A stretch of 58,090 nt of DNA from positions 1 to 58,090 of the forward strand of contig DASRVZ010000145.1 of assembly GCA_035654835.1 (NCBI GenBank). Reading direction: 5' to 3'. Shown piece after piece: positions 16,314 through 25,398 of this stretch. The position numbers and the translations under genes are program-made. Source of the DNA: UBA4719 sp035654835. GTDB taxonomy: Bacteria > Actinomycetota > Actinomycetes > Actinomycetales > Dermatophilaceae. The first letter of the stretch is position 1; each line of letters starts with the position of its first letter. Under the pieces are notes generated by a model. The model saw only the letters and a list, made by a program, of their open reading frames with translations, was not told where the DNA came from and ran no database searches.

Positions 16314-16865
16314 GTGGACGCCGCCCATATGGGAGCTGACCTAGAACGTGTGCTGGTCACCGAAGCGCAGATTCAGGTCAGGCTAGGTGAGCTGGCTGCC
16401 GACGTCTGGCGCGACTACGAGGGCAAAGACCTGTTGTTGGTGGGTGTCCTCAAGGGCGCGGTGATGGTCATGTCCGACCTCATGCGCGCCCTGCCCGGCA
16501 CCGCTCCCATGGACTGGATGGCCATCTCGTCCTACGGTTCCGGCACAAAGAGCTCCGGCGTCGTCCGCATCCTGAAAGACCTCGACACCGACATCACCGG
16601 TCGGGACGTACTGATCGTCGAGGACATCGTCGACTCGGGGCTGACGCTGAGCTGGATCAGGTCCAACCTCGAGTCCAGATCCGCCGCGTCGGTGGAGATC
16701 CTGACGCTTCTGCGCAAGCCCGCGGCCGCCAAGGTCGAGGTCGACGTCAAGTACGTGGGCTTTGACATCCCCAACGAGTTCGTCGTCGGCTACGGCCTGG
16801 ACTACGCAGAGAAGTTCCGCAACCTGCGCGACGTCGGCACCTTGGCGCCTCACGTCTACGCCTGA
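16314..16865 (+). CDS. hpt: Hypoxanthine phosphoribosyltransferase
   Basis: 183 residues from GTG 16314 with AAGGAG about 8 nt upstream. Salvages hypoxanthine/guanine to IMP/GMP using PRPP. The PRPP-binding motif VLIVEDIVDSG (99-109), the flexible-loop region SSYGSGTKSSG and the base-binding VVGYGLDY segment are present. Length is normal. It sits between tilS and ftsH in the conserved tilS-hpt-ftsH order. Confidence 0.97.
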   Translation: MDAAHMGADLERVLVTEAQIQVRLGELAADVWRDYEGKDLLLVGVLKGAVMVMSDLMRALPGTAPMDWMAISSYGSGTKSSGVVRILKDLDTDITGRDVLIVEDIVDSGLTLSWIRSNLESRSAASVEILTLLRKPAAAKVEVDVKYVGFDIPNEFVVGYGLDYAEKFRNLRDVGTLAPHVYA

Positions 16866-17038
16866 GACGGCACCGAATCGAGATCTGGAACACCAGCACC
16901 ATGTCGGGCGTTTGACTGGCGAGACTGTTGCGGCTTCCGTGCGGTGTACCGTCGTAATGACCGTTGCCGCACTGACTCACATCGCGGTTGACATGGCAGA
17001 ATGAGCAGGAGGGACGGGGCATCAAGCCTCGCAGATAC

Positions 17039-19099
17039 ATGGACTTCAAGCGCATCCTTCGCACCCCGGTCGTCTGGGTCGTGCTCATCTTCGGCATCGG
17101 CGTGCTCTGGCTCTCCGTTGCCGACTCCGGCAGCTTCACCCGCATCGACACCTATGCCGCCGAGCAGCTGATCAACGAGGGCCGCGTGGACTCGGCCAAG
17201 TTCGCCGGTGTGGACCAGATCAACCTCACCCTCAAACCGGGCCAGACGTACTCCGACGGCGGCAAGGTCAAGGCGGCCGACAAGGTCATGGCCTACTACG
17301 TCCCCCAGCGCGGCGAGAGCCTGGTGACGGCCATCAAGACGCACCTGCCGCCCAAGGGCTACACCGATGACCCGCCGCAGCAGAACTGGGTCTTCAGCCT
17401 CCTGGCCACCATCATCCCGCTGATCATCGTCCTTGGTCTGTTCTGGTTCCTGATGGGTCGGATGCAGGGTGGCGGTTCCAAGGTCATGCAGTTCGGCAAG
17501 AGCAAGGCCAAGCTCGCCAACAAGGACACCCCCAAAGTCACGTTCGCCGACGTCGCTGGCGTGGATGAGGCCGTCGAGGAGCTGCTCGAGATCAAGGAGT
17601 TCCTCGCCGAGCCGGCCAAGTTCCTCGCCGTGGGTGCCAAGATCCCCAAGGGCGTCCTGCTCTACGGCCCGCCCGGCACCGGCAAGACCCTGCTGGCGCG
17701 CGCCGTCGCGGGCGAGGCTGCCGTGCCGTTCTACTCGATCTCCGGTTCGGACTTCGTCGAGATGTTCGTCGGCGTCGGTGCCTCCCGGGTACGCGACCTG
17801 TTCGAACAGGCCAAGGCCAACGCCCCCGCGATCGTGTTCGTCGACGAGATCGATGCCGTCGGCCGCCACCGTGGCGCCGGCCTCGGCGGTGGCCACGATG
17901 AGCGTGAGCAGACGCTCAACCAGCTCCTCGTCGAGATGGACGGCTTCGACGTCAAGACCAACGTCATCCTGATCGCGGCCACCAACCGGCCCGACATCCT
18001 CGACCCAGCCTTGCTGCGCCCTGGCCGCTTCGACCGCCAGATCGCGGTCGATGCACCCGACATGATCGGCCGCCACCGCATCCTGCAGGTGCATGGCAAG
18101 GGCAAGCCGTTGGCCACCGGCGTCGACCTGCTCGCGGTGGCCCGACGGACGCCTGGCTTCACCGGTGCCGACCTGGCCAACGTCCTGAACGAGGCCGCGT
18201 TGCTCACTGCTCGTGGCAACAGCAAGCTCATCGACGACGAGGCCTTGGACGAGGCGATCGACCGTGTCGTCTCCGGCCCGCAGAGGCGCACCCGCATCAT
18301 GAGTGCCAGGGAGAAGAAGATCACCGCGTACCACGAGGGCGGACACGCGGTCGTCGCCTCGGCCATGCTCAACACGGACCCGGTTACGAAGATCACGATC
18401 CTGCCCCGCGGTCGGGCCCTCGGCTACACCATGGTCATGCCGCTGGACGACAAGTACTCCACGACCCGCAACGAGATCCTCGACCAGCTGGCCTTCGCCC
18501 TGGGCGGTCGGGTCGCGGAGGAAATGATCTTCCACGACCCGACGACGGGCGCCGGCAACGACATCGAGAAAGTCACCACCCTGGCCCGACGGATGGTGAC
18601 GCAGTATGGCATGAGTGAGCGCATCGGTGCCATCAAGCTCGGTCAGGATGGCAGTGGTGAGGTCTTCCTCGGTCGGGACATGGGCCATCAGCGCGACTAC
18701 TCAGAGGCAGTGGCCGGGGTGGTCGACGAAGAGGTCCGTCGCCTGATCGAGGCCGCCCACGACGAGGCCTGGCATGCGCTGAACGACAACCGTCACATTC
18801 TCGACGCATTGGTGCTCGAGCTGCTCGAGAAGGAGACCCTGAGCAAAGACCAGCTCGCCCTCCTCTTCACTGACATCGTCAAGCGTCCGGCCCGTCCGGT
18901 CTGGTTGTCCAGCGACCGTCGGCATGTCAGCGACCAGCCGCCGGTACAGACGCCTGCCGAAGTCGCCGCCGCCAATGGTTCGAACCCCGCAGAGGTGCAG
19001 GACGTGACCATTGCCGCGGAGCAGGTCCACGACGAGCACCCCGCGACGGCCGTCATCGAGGTCCCAGAGGGCGGCCATGTCGACCCCAGCTCCTATTGA
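17039..19099 (+). CDS. ftsH: ATP-dependent zinc metalloprotease FtsH
   Basis: 686 residues from ATG 17039. Membrane AAA+ protease that degrades misfolded or regulated membrane proteins. TM1 about 10-27, extracytoplasmic domain to about 116, TM2 about 118-139, AAA domain with Walker A GPPGTGKT (210-217), Walker B IVFVDEID, SRH region ATNRPDILDPALLRPGRFDR, and the zinc site HEGGH (432-436). The C-terminal 50 residues are variable and acidic. Start is uncertain: AGGAGGG (17007-17013) is too far from 17039 but ideally placed for an in-frame ATC at 17021. Overlaps folE by 23 bp. Confidence 0.96.
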   Translation: MDFKRILRTPVVWVVLIFGIGVLWLSVADSGSFTRIDTYAAEQLINEGRVDSAKFAGVDQINLTLKPGQTYSDGGKVKAADKVMAYYVPQRGESLVTAIKTHLPPKGYTDDPPQQNWVFSLLATIIPLIIVLGLFWFLMGRMQGGGSKVMQFGKSKAKLANKDTPKVTFADVAGVDEAVEELLEIKEFLAEPAKFLAVGAKIPKGVLLYGPPGTGKTLLARAVAGEAAVPFYSISGSDFVEMFVGVGASRVRDLFEQAKANAPAIVFVDEIDAVGRHRGAGLGGGHDEREQTLNQLLVEMDGFDVKTNVILIAATNRPDILDPALLRPGRFDRQIAVDAPDMIGRHRILQVHGKGKPLATGVDLLAVARRTPGFTGADLANVLNEAALLTARGNSKLIDDEALDEAIDRVVSGPQRRTRIMSAREKKITAYHEGGHAVVASAMLNTDPVTKITILPRGRALGYTMVMPLDDKYSTTRNEILDQLAFALGGRVAEEMIFHDPTTGAGNDIEKVTTLARRMVTQYGMSERIGAIKLGQDGSGEVFLGRDMGHQRDYSEAVAGVVDEEVRRLIEAAHDEAWHALNDNRHILDALVLELLEKETLSKDQLALLFTDIVKRPARPVWLSSDRRHVSDQPPVQTPAEVAAANGSNPAEVQDVTIAAEQVHDEHPATAVIEVPEGGHVDPSSY

Positions 19100-19661
19100 T
19101 CTGGAGCGTGCTGAGCGCGCGGTTCGCGAGATCCTGCTCGCGATCGGCGAGGACCCCGATCGCGAGGGGCTCAAAGAGACGCCCGGGCGGGTGGCCAGGT
19201 CCTACGCCGAGATCTTCGCAGGCATGGCGCAACGACCGGAGGATGTCCTCACGACGACCTTCGAGCTCGGTCACGACGAGCTCATCCTCGTGCGCGACAT
19301 CGAGGTGTTCAGCACCTGCGAGCACCATCTCGTGCCCTTCCACGGCGTCGCTCACGTGGGTTACATCCCCGGCCGAGACGGGCGGGTGACAGGCTTGTCC
19401 AAGCTGGCGCGACTGGTCGATGTCTACGCACGTCGACCGCAGGTCCAGGAGCGGATGACCTCTCAGATCGCGGACGCGCTGATTGAGCACCTCAAACCCC
19501 TGGGCGTCCTGGTCGTCATCGAGTGCGAACATCTGTGCATGTCGATGCGCGGCGTCCGCAGGCCGGGCTCACGGACCATCACGTCGGCCGTGCGCGGCCA
19601 GCTGCGTGATCCCGCGACCCGGGCCGAGGCGATGGCGCTGGTGCTTGGGGGCAGCCGGTGA
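19077..19661 (+). CDS. folE: GTP cyclohydrolase I (folate-operon FolE)
   Basis: 194 residues from ATG 19077, starting inside the end of ftsH. Makes dihydroneopterin triphosphate from GTP for folate. Zinc ligands Cys81, His84 (STCEHHLVPF) and Cys154 (EHLCMSMRG) are intact; the two-residue longer spacing compared with the copy at 7614 comes from a GRDGRV loop. Lacks the N-terminal extension of that copy. It begins the folE, MprF-like, folP, folBK run, so this is the housekeeping folate enzyme. Its stop overlaps the next start (GTGA). Confidence 0.96.
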   Translation: MSTPAPIDLERAERAVREILLAIGEDPDREGLKETPGRVARSYAEIFAGMAQRPEDVLTTTFELGHDELILVRDIEVFSTCEHHLVPFHGVAHVGYIPGRDGRVTGLSKLARLVDVYARRPQVQERMTSQIADALIEHLKPLGVLVVIECEHLCMSMRGVRRPGSRTITSAVRGQLRDPATRAEAMALVLGGSR

Positions 19662-21385
19662 GCGATCGCGCTCCATCGCGCAGGTCCTCGCAGGCATCAT
19701 CACTTCTGGGCGGCTTCGCCCAGCGTCGTTCACGGGCCCCCGCCGTGGTGGGTGCGCTCACCTACCTGATCGGCTTTGGCGATATCGCCTACGGTCTGGC
19801 GCGTGGCTGGCGGCATCGGCTGCATCCCCTGACCGACCTGCTGCCAGGTGTCGTGGCCGCCGCCTCTGCAGCGACCGTTGTGTCTGGCATATTGCTGCTG
19901 CTACTGGCGCATGGGCTGAGGCGACGCAAGCGCCGGGCCTGGCGGGCGGCGTTGACCCTGCTGGCCGTGAGTGTGGTCCTGCACGCGGCCAAGCTCGAGC
20001 TCATTCCGGTCGCGATGTCGTTGGTGGTGCTGATCGCCCTGATCGCCTATCGGGCGGAGTTCCGGGCGTTGGGAGACCCGACGACCCGCTGGCGGGCTGT
20101 ACGCACGTTTTTCGTCCTCACGGCTGCGAGCCTGGTCGTCGGTGTGCTGATGGTGACCCTGATGCGCCATCGTGTGGTGGGGGGGCCGCCCGGCTGGTGG
20201 GACATCGTTCAGGAGGTCTTCAGCGGTTTGTTGGGCCTCAACGGCCCGCTGGTCTTCAGCGATGAGCGCGCCGCGGACGTCGAGGGCGCCGTGTTGCTCG
20301 GGCTGGGTCTGATGACGATCCTGACGACGATCTATCTCGCCTTGCGTCCTCAGGAGCCGCGCCCGCAGCTGACCGATGCCGAGGAAGCGACCATGCGGAT
20401 CCTCCTTGAGCACAACCCGGACTCTCTCGGGTACTTCAACCTGCGTCGGGACAAGAGCGTGGTCTGGTCCGACTCGGGCAAGGCCGCGATCGCCTACCGC
20501 GTCGTCACCGGTGTGATGCTGGCCAGTGGTGACCCGATCGGGGACCCGGAGGCCTGGCCCGGCGCAATCACCAACTTCCTGGCCGAGGCCGAGCTGCGCG
20601 CTTGGACTCCCGCGGTGATCGGCTGTTCGGAGCGGGCCGGCCTCATCTGGTGTCGGGCGACGGGATTTAGCGCGCTGGAGCTCGGCGACGAGGCGGTGGT
20701 GGACGTGGCAGCGTTCTCCCTCGAGGGCCGGCCGATGCGCAACGTCCGGCAGATGGTCAAGCGCATCGAGAGAGCCGGCTACACCACGGAGGTTCTGCGA
20801 GGCGCCAATGTCTCCGAGGGCGAGCGGCGCCGGGCTCTGGTGGATGCCGACGCCTGGCGGGGCACCGAGACCGAGCGCGGCTTTTCGATGGCCCTGGGCA
20901 GGCTGGTGGACCCTGCTGACCCTGATTGCGTTTTCGTGGTGGCACGTCAGGATGGCGTCATGCGCGCGTTCCTTCAGTTCGTCCCATGGGGTCCCGACGG
21001 GATGTCCCTGGATCTCATGCGCCGCGATCGCACCGCTGATGCCGGCGTGAACGAGCTGCTCATCGTGGACGCGCTGAGGTCGTGCCTCCAGCTCGGCGTC
21101 AAGCGCGTCTCCCTCAACTTTGCGGCCTTTCGGTCGACCCTGGAACGCGGAGAGCGCCTCGGTGCCGGACCGTTTCTGCGAGCGTGGCGCAGGGTGCTGT
21201 TGTTTGCCTCTCGCTGGTTCCAGATCGAGAGCCTGTATCGGTTCAACGCCAAGTTCCAGCCGACCTGGGTGCCGCGCTTCGTCGTCTATCCGGCCACTCG
21301 GGACCTCCCCCGCATCGCGGTCGCCGCCCTTGAGGCCGAGGCTTTCCTCACCTGGCCGCATCTGCGCCGACTCAGCGGAGCATGA
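19658..21385 (+). CDS. MprF-like phosphatidylglycerol lysyltransferase domain protein
   Basis: 575 residues from GTG 19658 (GTGA overlap). The N-terminal half (about 30-230) has roughly six membrane segments; the C-terminal half (about 240-560) is the DUF2156 acyl-CoA N-acyltransferase-like fold that moves lysine from Lys-tRNA to phosphatidylglycerol in MprF/LysX. Segments such as HNPDSLGYFNLRRDK and SLNFAAFRSTLERG are typical. Mycobacterial LysX has this module fused to a lysyl-tRNA synthetase; here the synthetase is separate (35067). Its place between folE and folP is unusual. Likely role: membrane lysinylation and resistance to cationic peptides (family-based). Confidence 0.82.
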   Translation: MSDRAPSRRSSQASSLLGGFAQRRSRAPAVVGALTYLIGFGDIAYGLARGWRHRLHPLTDLLPGVVAAASAATVVSGILLLLLAHGLRRRKRRAWRAALTLLAVSVVLHAAKLELIPVAMSLVVLIALIAYRAEFRALGDPTTRWRAVRTFFVLTAASLVVGVLMVTLMRHRVVGGPPGWWDIVQEVFSGLLGLNGPLVFSDERAADVEGAVLLGLGLMTILTTIYLALRPQEPRPQLTDAEEATMRILLEHNPDSLGYFNLRRDKSVVWSDSGKAAIAYRVVTGVMLASGDPIGDPEAWPGAITNFLAEAELRAWTPAVIGCSERAGLIWCRATGFSALELGDEAVVDVAAFSLEGRPMRNVRQMVKRIERAGYTTEVLRGANVSEGERRRALVDADAWRGTETERGFSMALGRLVDPADPDCVFVVARQDGVMRAFLQFVPWGPDGMSLDLMRRDRTADAGVNELLIVDALRSCLQLGVKRVSLNFAAFRSTLERGERLGAGPFLRAWRRVLLFASRWFQIESLYRFNAKFQPTWVPRFVVYPATRDLPRIAVAALEAEAFLTWPHLRRLSGA

Positions 21386-22200
21386 TCATGCACACCCTCG
21401 TCATGGGCGTTGTCAACGTCACTCCCGACTCCTTCAGCGACGGGGGCCTGTGGTTCACCCCCGGGGCCGGGATCGCCCACGGTCTGGAGCTGCTGGAACA
21501 GGGTGCCGACATTTTGGACGTGGGCGGTGAGTCCACTCGCCCCGGCGCCATTCGCACGACCGAGGACGAAGAGCTGCGCCGAGTCCTTCCCGTGATCCGT
21601 GAGCTGGCCCGCAGCGGGGCCCGGGTCTCCATCGACACCATGAGGGCGGCCGTCGCAGTCCAGGCCGTTGAGGCAGGTGCCTCCATCGTGAACGACGTCA
21701 GCGGAGGCCTGGCCGACACAGACATGGCGCGGGCGGTCGCCGCCATGCAGGTGCCGTTCGTCGTCATGCACTGGCGTGGCCACAGCGTCACCATGCAGAG
21801 CCGTGCGTCGTATGACGACGTGGTCTCAGACGTATGCCGCTCGCTGACCGAGAGGGTGACCGACCTCTGCGGTCAGGGTGTGGGACGGGACCAGCTGATC
21901 CTTGACCCGGGGTTCGGCTTCGCCAAGCTGGCAGAGCACAACTGGTCATTGCTGGCCCATCTGGATGTGGTGCAGTCACTGGGCTTTCCGGTGCTCGTGG
22001 GAACGTCGCGCAAGACGTTCCTGGGCCGCCTGGGTGTTCCGGAGGGTGCCGAGAGTCGTCCTCCCGCGCAGCGAGATGCGGCAACCGCCGCGACCACAGT
22101 GATCGCCGGACTCGCCGGAGCCTGGGCCGTGCGTGTCCACGACGTAGCCTCGAGTGTCGACGCGCTTCGCGTGGTCGAGGCAATGGAGGCAGCTCGATGA
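21382..22200 (+). CDS. folP: Dihydropteroate synthase
   Basis: 272 residues from ATG 21382 (ATGA overlap; ATG 21388 is a possible alternative). Joins p-aminobenzoate to hydroxymethyl-dihydropterin diphosphate and is the sulfonamide target. Signatures: VNVTPDSFSDGG, the pterin-binding GADILDVGGESTRPGA, NDVSGG, LDPGFGFAK and GTSRKTFLG. Length is standard. Overlaps folBK by 4 bp. Confidence 0.97.
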   Translation: MIMHTLVMGVVNVTPDSFSDGGLWFTPGAGIAHGLELLEQGADILDVGGESTRPGAIRTTEDEELRRVLPVIRELARSGARVSIDTMRAAVAVQAVEAGASIVNDVSGGLADTDMARAVAAMQVPFVVMHWRGHSVTMQSRASYDDVVSDVCRSLTERVTDLCGQGVGRDQLILDPGFGFAKLAEHNWSLLAHLDVVQSLGFPVLVGTSRKTFLGRLGVPEGAESRPPAQRDAATAATTVIAGLAGAWAVRVHDVASSVDALRVVEAMEAAR

Positions 22201-23078
22201 CGGATCGCATTGTCCTGCAAGGAATCTCGGCTCATGGCTTCCACGGGGTGCTCGACTTCGAGAAGACGATGGGTCAGGACTTTGTCGTTGACGTGACCCT
22301 TGACGTTGACCTGCGGCGCGCCGGTCGCAGCGATCTCCTCGCGCACACGGTCAGCTACGCGGAGGTGGCCGTCGACATCGTGGGACTGATCACCGGGCCG
22401 TCGCTGGACCTGATCGAGAGCCTGGCTGAGCAGATCGCCGCGGCTGCACTGCGGCGCCCGTTGGTGGAGGCCGTCGAGGTAACGGTCCATAAGCCACAGG
22501 CCCCCGTGGAAGTGCCGTTCGGCGACGTCCTGGTGAAGGTCGAGCGGCATCGCGACGAACGGGTCGTGATCGCCCTTGGCGCCAACCTGGGCGCGCTGCG
22601 GCCAACGCTCGAGGCCGCGGTTCGAGCGCTTGCCGATGTTGACGGCCTGCGCATCACCGCGGTTTCTGACCTGTACGAGACTGACCCGGTGGGAGGTCCC
22701 GACCAGCCTGTCTATCTCAACGCCGTCGTCCTGGCCCGGACCCGGTTGGCGCCTTTCACGTTGCTCACCGAGCTCCATGCGATCGAGGCCGATCACGGTC
22801 GGGTTCGCGAAACCCGTTGGGGTGCAAGAAGTCTGGATCTTGACCTCATTCAGTACGGCGATCCTGAGTCCGGCACGGAGCTGCTCAGCCAGGATCCGGA
22901 GCTGACGTTGCCACATCCCCGCGCACATGAGCGGGGGTTCGTTCTTACACCGTGGTTCGCCGTCAACGCCGAGGCGCAGCTCCGCGTTGGTGAGGCGCTG
23001 GTCCCGGTGAGTGAGCTTCTCGAGCGAGCAGATCAGGACGGCATACGGCCCGGCCCGCAATGGAGTCCGTCATGGTGA
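22197..23078 (+). CDS. folBK: Fused dihydroneopterin aldolase / HPPK (FolB-FolK)
   Basis: 293 residues. The N-terminal domain (about 1-118) is FolB, converting dihydroneopterin to hydroxymethyl-dihydropterin (GISAHGFHGVLDFEK, with the YAEV and ESLAEQIA segments). The C-terminal domain (about 122-275) is FolK, which adds pyrophosphate (VIALGANLG, VYLNAVVLART, RWGARSLDLDLIQYG, LPHPRAHERGFVL). Mycobacteria keep these as two genes; fusion channels two consecutive steps. It overlaps the next gene. Confidence 0.95.
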   Translation: MTDRIVLQGISAHGFHGVLDFEKTMGQDFVVDVTLDVDLRRAGRSDLLAHTVSYAEVAVDIVGLITGPSLDLIESLAEQIAAAALRRPLVEAVEVTVHKPQAPVEVPFGDVLVKVERHRDERVVIALGANLGALRPTLEAAVRALADVDGLRITAVSDLYETDPVGGPDQPVYLNAVVLARTRLAPFTLLTELHAIEADHGRVRETRWGARSLDLDLIQYGDPESGTELLSQDPELTLPHPRAHERGFVLTPWFAVNAEAQLRVGEALVPVSELLERADQDGIRPGPQWSPSW

Positions 23079-23584
23079 GGCACAGTCGCGGTATCTCAAT
23101 CCGGCTCGTGCTGCTTCTCGGGTTGGCCGTCACCGCGATCGCCTACCCAGGGCTGCGGGTCTGGACCGGCCGGGGTCACGCGCTCCCCCCGGCATCCTGG
23201 GGTGCGGTCATCGTCCTGGTGTTCATGGCTGGCGGCGTCTTCTTCGCCGGACTGCCGATTCGTCGTTTCCTTCGCGGACAGGCCAAGAAACCGCTCAACC
23301 CGCTGCGGGCCATGCGCACGCTGGTCCTGGCGCAGGCGGCGGCTCTGACCGGTGCGCTGGTGGCCGGCTGGTACCTCGCGCAGGTGGTTGTGCTGTTTCC
23401 GGTCCTCGACATCGACTCGCGACGCGCTCTCGCAGTGCAGCTGGGGGCGTTAACGGCCGCCGCAGCCCTGATGGCGATCGCCGGGCTGGTGGCTCAGGCG
23501 ATGTGCCGGGTCGACGGGGGCGGCGAAGGCGACGAAGGCGACGAAGACCAGACCAGGGACGACGACAACGGTCCGCTGCGCTGA
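23072..23584 (+). CDS. DUF3180 membrane protein
   Basis: 170 residues from ATG 23072, or 174 from ATG 23060; both overlap the folBK end. Four membrane helices are apparent (about residues 10-28, 40-60, 82-102, 118-140), with a basic loop RRFLRGQAKKPLNPLRAM typical of the family and an acidic C-terminal tail with GEGDEGDED. Orthologue in position to Rv3605c, always behind folK. Function unknown. Confidence 0.88.
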   Translation: MVRHSRGISIRLVLLLGLAVTAIAYPGLRVWTGRGHALPPASWGAVIVLVFMAGGVFFAGLPIRRFLRGQAKKPLNPLRAMRTLVLAQAAALTGALVAGWYLAQVVVLFPVLDIDSRRALAVQLGALTAAAALMAIAGLVAQAMCRVDGGGEGDEGDEDQTRDDDNGPLR

Positions 23585-23590
23585 CCCAGC

Positions 23591-24763
23591 TTATTTGTCG
23601 ACGTCTCCGACGACGAAGAACATCGAGCCCAGAATCGAGACCATGTCCGAGATGAGATTACCTGGCAAGACAGCGGACAGCACGGCGACGTTGTTGAAGG
23701 ACGCGGAGCGCAGCTTGAGCCGCCATGGGGTCTTCTCTCCCCGCGACACGAGGTAGTAGCCGTTGAAGCCCAGCGGGTTCTCGGTCTGGGTGTAACGGTG
23801 GCCTTCGGGCACCTTCAGCACCTTGGGCAGCCTGCCGTTGATCGGTCCCTGAGGAAGTGACCCGAGGACAGTCAGGCAGTGCTCGGCCAGATCAAGACTC
23901 ACGTGGACCTGCTCCAGCAGGCATTCGAGTCGCGCCAGCGCATCGCCTTCAGTGCGGGTGACGACTCGACCAGGACCACCCTCGACGAACAGCTCGCCAT
24001 AGGCCAGGTACGGCTCATCGCGACGAAGGTCCATGTCGACGCCCGAGGCGCGGGCGATCGGGCCTGAAACACCGTATTCCGCAATCATCTCCGGCGTCAG
24101 AACCCCTACTCCGCGGGCGCGGGCGTGGATGATCTCGTTGCCGACGAGCAGGCTCTCGAGGTCGGGCAGACGGCTCCGCACGGTCTTTATCGCCGATTCG
24201 GCCCGCCCCAGCCAACCAGCGGGAAGGTCAGCCTTGAGGCCGCCGACCTGGTTGAACATGAGGTGCATCCGCCCACCGGTCGCCTCTTCCAGCACCGCCT
24301 GAAGCTCTTCGCGCTCGCGGAACGAGTAGAAGATCGGGGTGATGGCACCCAGCTCGAGGGGGTAGGAGCCGAGGAACACCAGGTGGCTCATGACGCGGGT
24401 GAGCTCGGACAGCAGGGTGCGGATCCACGTTGCCCGCTCGGGCACCTCCATGCCGAGCATGGCCTCGACCCCCAGAACCACACCGAGCTCGTTGGCGAAC
24501 CCCGACAGCCAGTCGTGGCGGTTGGCCAGCGCCATGATCTGCCGGTAGTCGCGCACCTCGAACAGCTTCTCGGCGCCGCGGTGCATGTAGCCCACGATCG
24601 GCTCGGCGCTGACGATGCGCTCACCGTCCACAACCAGGCGAAGCCGAAGTACGCCGTGGGTCGCAGGGTGCTGAGGCCCGATGTTGAGCACCATGTCGGT
24701 CGTGGCGAGCGCTCCGGCGCCCATTCCAACGGTGAGTTCTCGCGGCATGGTCGGCGTCGTCAT
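23591..24763 (-). CDS. Orphan NuoD-like protein (complex I 49-kDa subunit paralogue)
   Basis: 390 residues, full NuoD length, with no other nuo gene in the window. Conserved: NIGPQHPATHGVLRL (quinone-site His36, equal to His38 of Thermus Nqo4), YMHRGAEKLFE and the C-terminal GDVDK. The quinone-ligating tyrosine of Nqo4 (Tyr87, in MDYLHS) is Trp85 here (HDWLSG). Arg62 aligns with Arg85 of bovine NDUFS2, the residue dimethylated by NDUFAF7, and a MidA/NDUFAF7-type methyltransferase lies on the same strand at 25399. It may be a second complex I subunit or have a separate role. Confidence 0.88.
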   Translation of the reverse strand: MTTPTMPRELTVGMGAGALATTDMVLNIGPQHPATHGVLRLRLVVDGERIVSAEPIVGYMHRGAEKLFEVRDYRQIMALANRHDWLSGFANELGVVLGVEAMLGMEVPERATWIRTLLSELTRVMSHLVFLGSYPLELGAITPIFYSFREREELQAVLEEATGGRMHLMFNQVGGLKADLPAGWLGRAESAIKTVRSRLPDLESLLVGNEIIHARARGVGVLTPEMIAEYGVSGPIARASGVDMDLRRDEPYLAYGELFVEGGPGRVVTRTEGDALARLECLLEQVHVSLDLAEHCLTVLGSLPQGPINGRLPKVLKVPEGHRYTQTENPLGFNGYYLVSRGEKTPWRLKLRSASFNNVAVLSAVLPGNLISDMVSILGSMFFVVGDVDK

Positions 24764-24812
24764 ACCGGTCAGTCTGGCATGGGCGCAATCTGGTGCTGAG
24801 GGCGGCGACCGA

Positions 24813-25394
24813 TCAGCAGGGGGCGTCGTTCTGGGCCGTGGTGACCTGGCCCTTGGGGTCGAGGGTCAGCATGATGACGTCTTCAGGGCTCTTGAGCCTT
24901 GCGAACTCCTCCAGTGTCGAGGATCGCTGCTGCGCGGGCTGGTCGATGGCGACACAGTGGATGTAGTTGAAGATCGCCCCGTCGACGACGGGGATGCGGA
25001 ACGTGGTCTTGCTGTTCTGGTTCTCGAAACGCGCGTCGGAGTGGATGCCCATGGGGACGCCCTTGGCCGCCAATACGGAGTCCTTGACCCCTCGCGCGGT
25101 CCAGCGGTCAAAGATGATGACAGGGACCCCTCCGGCCTGCACCACCTTGACGATCGTTCCCAGGTCAAACTTGCGGCCGGCGTCATCGTTCTTGGGGGCG
25201 CCGGCCTCGCTGGTCGTTGGTGCGCCAGGGGTCGTCACCGCTGGCGTGGCTGGCACGGTCACCGCAGGATCGGGCCCCGTCGAGGAGCCACCGGCGCAGC
25301 CGGTCAGCAGAGCCACGGTCATCGATGCACAGAGCGCGGCCGTCGAGCGGTGGATGGGGAGCCCGAAGGCGATGATGGTCATATGGGACGCCAT
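24813..25394 (-). CDS. Hypothetical lipoprotein
   Basis: 193 residues (ATG 25394; ATG 25382 possible). Signal peptide with lipobox LTGC (Cys33), then a Gly/Ser/Pro/Thr-rich linker to about 65 and a compact domain (about 70-193) containing GVPVIIFDRWTARGV and an ending with a terminal Cys (NDAPC). I do not recognise the domain. It lies between the methyltransferase (4 bp gap) and the NuoD paralogue (49 bp gap) on the same strand, so all three may form one operon. It would be anchored on the outer face of the membrane. Confidence 0.7.
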   Translation of the reverse strand: MASHMTIIAFGLPIHRSTAALCASMTVALLTGCAGGSSTGPDPAVTVPATPAVTTPGAPTTSEAGAPKNDDAGRKFDLGTIVKVVQAGGVPVIIFDRWTARGVKDSVLAAKGVPMGIHSDARFENQNSKTTFRIPVVDGAIFNYIHCVAIDQPAQQRSSTLEEFARLKSPEDVIMLTLDPKGQVTTAQNDAPC

Positions 25395-25398
25395 CCTC

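Noticed and set aside
16856..18688. 610-aa open frame antisense to ftsH
   Set aside because: Mirror of the strong GC3 bias in ftsH; low-complexity Asp/Glu/Arg/Leu content and no domain.
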